Below, piece after piece: positions 58,887 to 64,000 of a DNA stretch of 64,000 bases (within the stretch, counting starts at the first letter, position 1; each line of letters opens with the position of its first letter). The stretch comes from Methanobacterium sp. GTDB taxonomy: Archaea > Methanobacteriota > Methanobacteria > Methanobacteriales > Methanobacteriaceae. A program made the position numbers and the translations under genes. The notes under the pieces were generated by a model that saw only the letters and a program-made list of their open reading frames with translations, was not told the DNA's origin and did not search any database. The stretch lies in the NCBI GenBank assembly GCA_015661405.1, contig JACWMK010000002.1:71665-135664 (forward strand). Reading direction: 5' to 3'.

Positions 58887-58909
58887 TCGGTTAAAAAAAA
58901 TTTAACCGA
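58887..58909 (+). promoter_or_regulatory. Perfect inverted repeat upstream of the methyltransferase gene
   Basis: TCGGTTAAA and TTTAACCGA, 9 bp each, flank AAAAA. A TATA-like TTTTTATAAATG lies at about 58864-58875, so transcription would start close to the repeat. It could be an operator or an RNA hairpin in the leader, 24 bases before the ATG. Confidence 0.55.
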
Positions 58910-58932
58910 AATAAGTTAAAGGAATAAATAAA

Positions 58933-59739
58933 ATGGAAAATTCAAGTTTAATTCATGAACAGTATGCAGATTCTAAGAATTTCGCGGCAAGAGTTGAATT
59001 AAATAGAAGATTTGGAACCAATCCATATAGATGGACGTCTTGGGTATTTAACCAGATTAAATTTCCAGAAGATGCTAGAGTATTAGAACTTGGCTGTGGA
59101 AATGCACTTTTGTGGAGATCAAATCTAAGTAGAATACCAAATCATTCACATATTATATTATCTGATTTCTCTGAAGGAATGTTGAATGATGCTAAGAATG
59201 TTTTGAATGATTCAGTAGATAAATTTGAATTTAAAATAATTAATGCAGATCAAATCCCTTATTCTGATGGTTTATTTGATATTGTTATTGCAAATTATAT
59301 GCTTTACCATATTCCTGACCCAGATAAAGCCTTATCTGAAATTAGTAGAGTATTAAAAACTAATGGTACATTTTATGCTGCCACATTTGGATTAGATTAC
59401 ATGAAAGAATTAACAGAGCTGGTTTCCCATTATGATGATAATATTTCTTTTTCATTAAGACCTCTTGCACGTGCATTTGGTCTAGAGAATGGGACAGAAT
59501 TGTTAGAAAAATATTTTAAAGATGTTAAAATGATGAAATATTATGATAATTTGGAAGTTACAAAAGCTGAGCCACTTGTAAACTATATCTTGTCTACAAA
59601 AGTAAATAAAATTATAAAAAAATCTAATAAGGGAGATTTTATAGAATATGTTATAAATATCCTCAAAAATAGAAGTAAAATAGAAATTACAAAGGAATCA
59701 TATTTATTTATAGCCCAAAAGCCGAAAATTATCGTTTAA
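58933..59739 (+). CDS. Class I SAM-dependent methyltransferase
   Basis: A 268-residue methyltransferase. Motif I is VLELGCGNALLW at about residues 50-61. Then come ILSDFSEGML, INADQIPYSDGLFDIVIANY and the post-motif ALSEISRVLKTNGTFYAATF, typical of the UbiE/Methyltransf_11 group. The acceptor is unknown. GGAAT lies 8 bases before the ATG. The inverted repeat at 58887-58909 suggests specific control. The 251-base gap after it holds nothing I can identify. Confidence 0.85.
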   Translation: MENSSLIHEQYADSKNFAARVELNRRFGTNPYRWTSWVFNQIKFPEDARVLELGCGNALLWRSNLSRIPNHSHIILSDFSEGMLNDAKNVLNDSVDKFEFKIINADQIPYSDGLFDIVIANYMLYHIPDPDKALSEISRVLKTNGTFYAATFGLDYMKELTELVSHYDDNISFSLRPLARAFGLENGTELLEKYFKDVKMMKYYDNLEVTKAEPLVNYILSTKVNKIIKKSNKGDFIEYVINILKNRSKIEITKESYLFIAQKPKIIV

Positions 59740-59990
59740 TTCCTTAAATGTTCCATAAATAATTATTATGTAAATGCTTGAATTTTATAATAAGTTTTAA
59801 ATCACCACCACATTATATGACAACCATCCATAGTTTGGAGGATGAATAAAAAAATTATCTATGTTTATTTCCTTTAAATTCTTTTTAAATTAAAATAATA
59901 CATTGAAATTTTCAATCTTATTAATAAATATAGTTTTTATAAGTAATAATATTCTATTTTTGGTGAAAAAATAATGCAATTTTGATGCAA

Positions 59991-60863
59991 TTAAAGTTTA
60001 GAAAATTTATTTGTTAAATTTTTATTTATATTCTCAATCATCTCACATGCTTTACATATGCTTAAAGAAGATGCTTCACCACATTTTTCGCATTTAAAAA
60101 GTTCAATAAGTGTTTTATTAGGTTTAAAAGTTTTTTCAAAAGATCCTAATATGTTAAGTTTAGTGCTAGGATAATCTTCTTCTAATCTATTTAAATAAGT
60201 TTTTACTTTAGCTCTCAATGATTTTTGAGAATAGGGACATTCGGCAAAATGTACTTCCACTTCATTGAGAATTGCCCATATTCCAACCTCTTTCTCAGGA
60301 ATCCTCCATAAAGGTTTGATCCGGGGAACTAATTGGGGGTGAATTCTATCCAATTTAGGTCCAAACTTGGAGAATCTGCGAAAATCTGCTCTTGCAAAGC
60401 TCATAAGATATGATTGAACTTCATCATCTAGGTTATGACCTGTAGCCAGTTTGTCTGCACCTAATTCATGAGCAGCTTTGTTGAGAGCATGCCTCCTGAA
60501 AACACCACATGGTATGCAGGCACTTTTGTATAGACTGTGAATCTGATCTAATTGTAATCCAAATTCTTCATTAAAAGATTTTTCTATTAATTCAATTTCT
60601 AATAAATCAGCATATTTACGTGCAGTTTCTAAACCCTTCTCTCGATATCCTGAAATACCCTCATCTATGGAAATAGCAACTAATTGTAAATTAAATTCAT
60701 TACAAAGATTATTTAAAATAAACATAGTTAGAATACTATCTTTTCCACCAGAAAGTGCAATTGCTACTTTTTCACCATTCTCTAGTAATTTATATTTCTT
60801 AATTAACTTTCGGACCCTTTCCTCTAAATTATAATTGAATTTTTCTTTATCTAGGGTTTCCAT
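59991..60863 (-). CDS. TtuA/NcsA-like tRNA 2-thiolation ATPase
   Basis: A 290-residue adenylating PP-loop enzyme of the TIGR00269/TtuA-Ctu1 superfamily that activates a tRNA uridine for thiolation. The PP-loop ALSGGKDSI is at about 36-44. The catalytic Cys pair is in SACIPCGVFRRHAL (Cys115, Cys118), with a further Cys in FAECPYSQ. The C-terminal zinc finger is CEKCG then CKAC. The N-terminal zinc ribbon of typical TtuA is missing. A TATA element on the minus strand about 27 bases before the ATG suggests a leaderless mRNA. Confidence 0.82.
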   Translation of the reverse strand: METLDKEKFNYNLEERVRKLIKKYKLLENGEKVAIALSGGKDSILTMFILNNLCNEFNLQLVAISIDEGISGYREKGLETARKYADLLEIELIEKSFNEEFGLQLDQIHSLYKSACIPCGVFRRHALNKAAHELGADKLATGHNLDDEVQSYLMSFARADFRRFSKFGPKLDRIHPQLVPRIKPLWRIPEKEVGIWAILNEVEVHFAECPYSQKSLRAKVKTYLNRLEEDYPSTKLNILGSFEKTFKPNKTLIELFKCEKCGEASSLSICKACEMIENINKNLTNKFSKL

Positions 60864-60899
60864 AAAAAGTATATGGAAACTGAAACATATATATGAACT
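60864..60899. promoter_or_regulatory. Compact divergent leaderless promoter pair
   Basis: Only 36 bases separate two divergent start codons. TATA at 60870-60873 lies about 28 bases before the rightward ATG (60900). TATATAT at about 60888-60894 lies about 27 bases before the leftward ATG (60863). Each TATA thus sits near the other gene's start, and both mRNAs should be leaderless. Only one preinitiation complex is likely to fit at a time. Confidence 0.6.
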
Positions 60900-61217
60900 A
60901 TGATATCTGCAGAACTTACGATAATACCTATAGGAACGTCCGGAACTAGTCTCAGCAAATATATAGCTGCTGCAGTTTCAGCTCTGGATAAAATGGGTGT
61001 TAAGTATAGTATAACTGGTATGGGAACTATTATGGAGACTAATGACCCTGAAAAACTTTTTGATTCCATAAAAATGGCCCATGAAGCTGTTTTTAATGAA
61101 GGGGCTCAAAGAGTATCCACCAGCGTTAAAATAGATGACCGTCGTGACAAAAAAGAGACTTTAGAAGAGAAGGTATTATCCGTTAAGGAGAAAATGTCCC
61201 AATTATTATCTTCCTAA
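60900..61217 (+). CDS. MTH1187-family thiamine-binding protein
   Basis: A 105-residue protein of the MTH1187/YkoF-like family that binds thiamine. Signatures are ISAELTIIPIGTSGTSLSKY, KYSITGMGTIMET and GAQRVSTSVKIDDRRDK. It is cytoplasmic and probably tetrameric. No Shine-Dalgarno site is present and the TATA is about 28 bases away, so its mRNA should start at the ATG. It shares a 36-base promoter region with the thiolation gene. Confidence 0.88.
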   Translation: MISAELTIIPIGTSGTSLSKYIAAAVSALDKMGVKYSITGMGTIMETNDPEKLFDSIKMAHEAVFNEGAQRVSTSVKIDDRRDKKETLEEKVLSVKEKMSQLLSS

Positions 61218-61352
61218 AATGATCTCAAAATTTTTGATTTAAATTTCATAGTAGCTAAAAGCTTATAAATTTTAAATTAATATTAGAATAAAAAAAAATT
61301 TGAAGTTTTATATTCTACAATTATTCCAATTAAAATGTTTATTATTTGAAAT

Positions 61353-62450
61353 CTACTTTAAAATCTTTTCTGAAGCACCTGTTAAGGCAGCTATAATCTC
61401 TTTTAAGTCATCTGTTTTTAAACCAGGATGTACTGGTATAGAAAGCACTTCAGTAGCTGCTTTCTCTGCTTGAATACATTTTCCTGTGATCCCTAAGTTT
61501 TGGTAGAGTTTTTGATTATAAATTGTTTTAGGATAGTGAATTCCCGTTCCTATACTCTTTTCAGTGAGATAATCTTTTAATTTATCTCTCTTACCATTCT
61601 CCACTCTGATTGTATACTGATGGAATACATGTTTCACATGATCTGCTACAAAAGGAGGTTTAATTCCATAAATATCCTTTATGTAGGTCGTAAGATACTT
61701 TGCATTTTTTATTCTTTTAGTATTGAAATTATTTAATCTTTTAAGTTGGACTAATCCAATAGCTGCAGCTATATCAGTCATCCGAAAGTTATATCCCAAT
61801 ACAGTATGAGTATAGCGTTCAGTTTCACCATGTGCTCTTAAAATACGTGCAGTATCTGCTAATTTACTGTTATTAGTGGTGATCATTCCACCTTCGCTAG
61901 TGGTCATATTTTTAGTTGGATAAAAGCTGAAACACGCAACATCACCTAATGATCCAACCATTCGATCCTTGTAAATGGCACCATGAGCCTGAGCCGCATC
62001 TTCAATGATTTTTAAATCATGTTTTTCTGCTAACTGGTTTATAAAGTCCATTTCTGCGGGCTGCCCATAGAGATGTACAGGCATAATAGCCTTGGTTTTA
62101 TCTGTTATGGCTTCTTCAATTTTATAAGGGTCTAAATTGTAGGTTTGATGATTTATGTCCACAAAAACTGGTAGGGCACCTGTGTACAGGATAGAATTTG
62201 CCGTTGCAGCAAAACTGAAAGGTGTGGTTATTACTTCATCATGCTTTTTTAATCCAAGAGATAATAAAGCTAAGTGTAAAGCCGTGGTCCCTGAGCTAGT
62301 AGCCACTGCATATTCTGTACCTATATATTCCGCAAAATTCTCCTCGAACTCTGCTACTTTTGGTCCCTGTGCAATGAATCCTGATTTTAAAACTTTTACG
62401 ACTTCTTCTATTTCTTGATCTGAGATTAATGGTTGTGCAATTGATATCAA
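61353..62450 (-). CDS. DegT/DnrJ/EryC1/StrS aminotransferase
   Basis: A 365-residue PLP-dependent aminotransferase acting on nucleotide-linked keto sugars. PLP Lys180 lies in SFYPTKNMTTSEGGM, and IIEDAAQAHGA gives the cofactor-binding Asp and His region. GFIAQGPKVAEFEENFAEYI and ATSSGTTALHLALL are characteristic. The sugar product is unknown; a surface glycan is likely. The start is TTG at 62450, with GGGTGA 6 bases before it. It stands alone, divergent from trm1 across 286 AT-rich bases. Confidence 0.9.
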   Translation of the reverse strand: MISIAQPLISDQEIEEVVKVLKSGFIAQGPKVAEFEENFAEYIGTEYAVATSSGTTALHLALLSLGLKKHDEVITTPFSFAATANSILYTGALPVFVDINHQTYNLDPYKIEEAITDKTKAIMPVHLYGQPAEMDFINQLAEKHDLKIIEDAAQAHGAIYKDRMVGSLGDVACFSFYPTKNMTTSEGGMITTNNSKLADTARILRAHGETERYTHTVLGYNFRMTDIAAAIGLVQLKRLNNFNTKRIKNAKYLTTYIKDIYGIKPPFVADHVKHVFHQYTIRVENGKRDKLKDYLTEKSIGTGIHYPKTIYNQKLYQNLGITGKCIQAEKAATEVLSIPVHPGLKTDDLKEIIAALTGASEKILK

Positions 62451-62736
62451 AAATTATCACCCAATATTTTCATGAAATGTTTTTTTTTGAAATATATTAA
62501 ATATAGTTCAGATGCCACCATAATATAATCTTAATTTATAATACAAATTAATTATGTATTATTATTCAAATATTTAAATTTAATGAACTAATTAAATATA
62601 TATCTAAATATTTTTATTCGATTCCATAACTTAATTATAGTAGTTTACGAATCCTCAAATTATATGTATAAATAAATGCTGAATTTCCCCTTTAAAATAT
62701 GTCCCAGTTTTAACTAAAATAGGTTTAGAAGATTTT

Positions 62737-63921
62737 ATGAATACTATTGAAAATAATAAAAATTTGATCACAATTAATGAGGGAAGGGTGAGTATAACCG
62801 TTCCACACTTCGATAAAGTTTCAGCAAAGGCTTTAGTTTTCTATAATCCAGTAATGGAACTTAACCGGGATCTTTCTGTGATTGCTCTCCAAACTTTTAG
62901 GGATAGCCAAGATGAAGATATAAGTATATGCGATGCTTTTGGAGGTACTGGAATCAGAGGAATAAGATATAGCCGGGAGATAAGTGGAGTTCAAAATGTG
63001 GTTATAAATGACTTGAATCCTCTGGCCGTTCAATTTACAAAAGAAAATATCCTTAAAAATGGTCTAGGTAATGTTAATGTTTTTAAAGAAGATGCTAACA
63101 TTTTAATGAGGAAATGCCGAGGTAAATTTCATGTGGTAGATATTGATCCGTTTGGAACACCATCTCCTTTTATTGAGTCTGCTACCATTAGTTCAAAAGC
63201 TGGGGGAATGTTATGTGTAACCGCTACTGATACATCAGCACTTTGCGGAACTTATAAAGAACCGTGCATTAGAAAATATAATTCTATGCCTCTTAAAACT
63301 GAGTATTGTCATGAAACTGGGTTAAGAATACTAGCAGGTTTCATAGCCTTAACCTCGGCTAAATACAAAAAATTTATAGAATTAAAATTTTCTCACAGCA
63401 CCGAACATTACATGCGAATCTATTTAACTTTAGGTAAGGGTGCTAAAATGACTGATTTATCACTTAAAAACATAGGATATATTGCTCATTGCCATAAATG
63501 CCTCTACCGTAGATTAATATATGGTATTACACCTCAAATTCCTTCAGAATGTCCACAATGTGGAGAAGCATTCCAAGTTGGTGGTCCTCTATGGCTTGGA
63601 AAACTGATTGACACGGATTTTATAGTAAAAATGATGAAAATATTACCTACGATTCCTATTAAAAAAGACAAGGACGCCGTTAAATTACTAGAAAGATGTT
63701 ATGAAGAATCTAAAGGTCCAGCTACTTTCTATGATCTACACAAGATCAGCAAAAAATTGAAGATAAGTGCTCCACCTCTTAATGAAGTTTTAATGAAATT
63801 AAAAGAAGAAGAATATTTCGCCTCTCGTACACATATCAAACCAACCGGAATAAAAACAGATGCTCCCCTGGAAAAGATTGAAGAAATTATATACAACTTG
63901 ATTACTCCTATTAATTCGTGA
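62737..63921 (+). CDS. trm1: tRNA (guanine26-N2)-dimethyltransferase
   Basis: A 394-residue methyltransferase that makes N2,N2-dimethylguanosine at tRNA position 26. The SAM domain contains ICDAFGGTGIRGIRYS and VVDIDPFGTPSPFIESA with the catalytic Asp-Pro-Phe-Gly. VTATDTSALCGTYKEPCIR follows. A zinc-finger region has CHKCLYRR and CPQCGEAF. The C-terminal domain is winged-helix-like. The ribosome-binding site is weak. The last 79 bases of the window after its stop hold no visible gene. Confidence 0.95.
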   Translation: MNTIENNKNLITINEGRVSITVPHFDKVSAKALVFYNPVMELNRDLSVIALQTFRDSQDEDISICDAFGGTGIRGIRYSREISGVQNVVINDLNPLAVQFTKENILKNGLGNVNVFKEDANILMRKCRGKFHVVDIDPFGTPSPFIESATISSKAGGMLCVTATDTSALCGTYKEPCIRKYNSMPLKTEYCHETGLRILAGFIALTSAKYKKFIELKFSHSTEHYMRIYLTLGKGAKMTDLSLKNIGYIAHCHKCLYRRLIYGITPQIPSECPQCGEAFQVGGPLWLGKLIDTDFIVKMMKILPTIPIKKDKDAVKLLERCYEESKGPATFYDLHKISKKLKISAPPLNEVLMKLKEEEYFASRTHIKPTGIKTDAPLEKIEEIIYNLITPINS

Positions 63922-64000
63922 ATTAGGTTTTATTTAGTAAAAAGCATAATGAATCTGGTTTTATTCACCAGTAACTGCCATAAAATCTAACTAAAAAAAA

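Noticed and set aside
59740..59990. GGAGGATGAATAAAAAAATT considered as a small gene start
   Set aside because: The frame from this ATG ends after eleven codons and the ribosome-binding site touches the ATG.

Overview
The window is AT-rich archaeal DNA from a hydrogenotrophic methanogen of the order Methanobacteriales, most likely Methanobacterium (the genus is an inference). The order rests on a complete mcrBDCGA operon followed by mtrEDCBAFGH, an mvhDGAB hydrogenase operon, tfrB, 2-phosphoglycerate kinase, archaeal dCTP deaminase, methanogenesis marker proteins 7, 10 and 14, and archaeal-type tRNA enzymes. Shine-Dalgarno sites close to GGAGGTGA decide many starts, several of them TTG or GTG. 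Some promoters look leaderless. No tRNA, rRNA or CRISPR array was recognised.

Layout. 1-1.15 kb: the start of an FtsX-like ABC permease and, upstream of it, decayed remains of a related permease and a second small gene. 1.15-9.6 kb: iorAB, small envelope or secreted proteins, two zinc-metallopeptidase-like proteins and tfrB. 9.6-16.2 kb: trmJ, a DUF1512 gene, dcd, glyS, a FilR1-type regulator and a TatD hydrolase. 16.2-22.1 kb: a sugar kinase, two MinD ATPases, a DUF2226 protein, SepF and a DUF1611 protein on the minus strand, with a divergent roadblock/LC7 gene; this looks like a membrane-associated division or polarity module. 22.1-29 kb: 2-phosphoglycerate kinase, a ZPR1 zinc-finger protein, an acidic-tailed histone-fold protein, nadC and two multi-pass GT-C-like proteins. 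29.0-30.2 kb: a dead IS5-type insertion sequence with recognisable ends.

30.3-50.4 kb is the energy core: pyrC, a CooT-like nickel protein, mvhDGAB, a 1.8-kb gene-poor stretch, a PRC-barrel protein, cobY, marker protein 14, mtr and mcr. CobY serves assembly of the cobamide that MtrA carries. MvhDG connects to heterodisulfide reductase, which recycles the heterodisulfide made by MCR. Divergently from mcrB lies mmp10, whose product methylates an arginine of McrA. 52-64 kb holds a metallophosphoesterase, marker protein 7 with an unknown neighbour, TRAM, comB (coenzyme M synthesis), TraB, DUF1922, a GTPBP1-like GTPase, a methyltransferase, a tRNA thiolation enzyme divergent from a thiamine-binding protein, a DegT aminotransferase and trm1.

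The observations most worth following up are the acidic histone-fold protein that lacks the usual salt-bridge residues (23.9-24.4 kb), the MinD pair in which one member has Arg in place of the P-loop Lys inside the SepF/DUF2226/LC7 cluster, the terminator-like hairpin between mcrA and mtrE, an inverted repeat at the mvh promoter, and the decayed permease and IS element.
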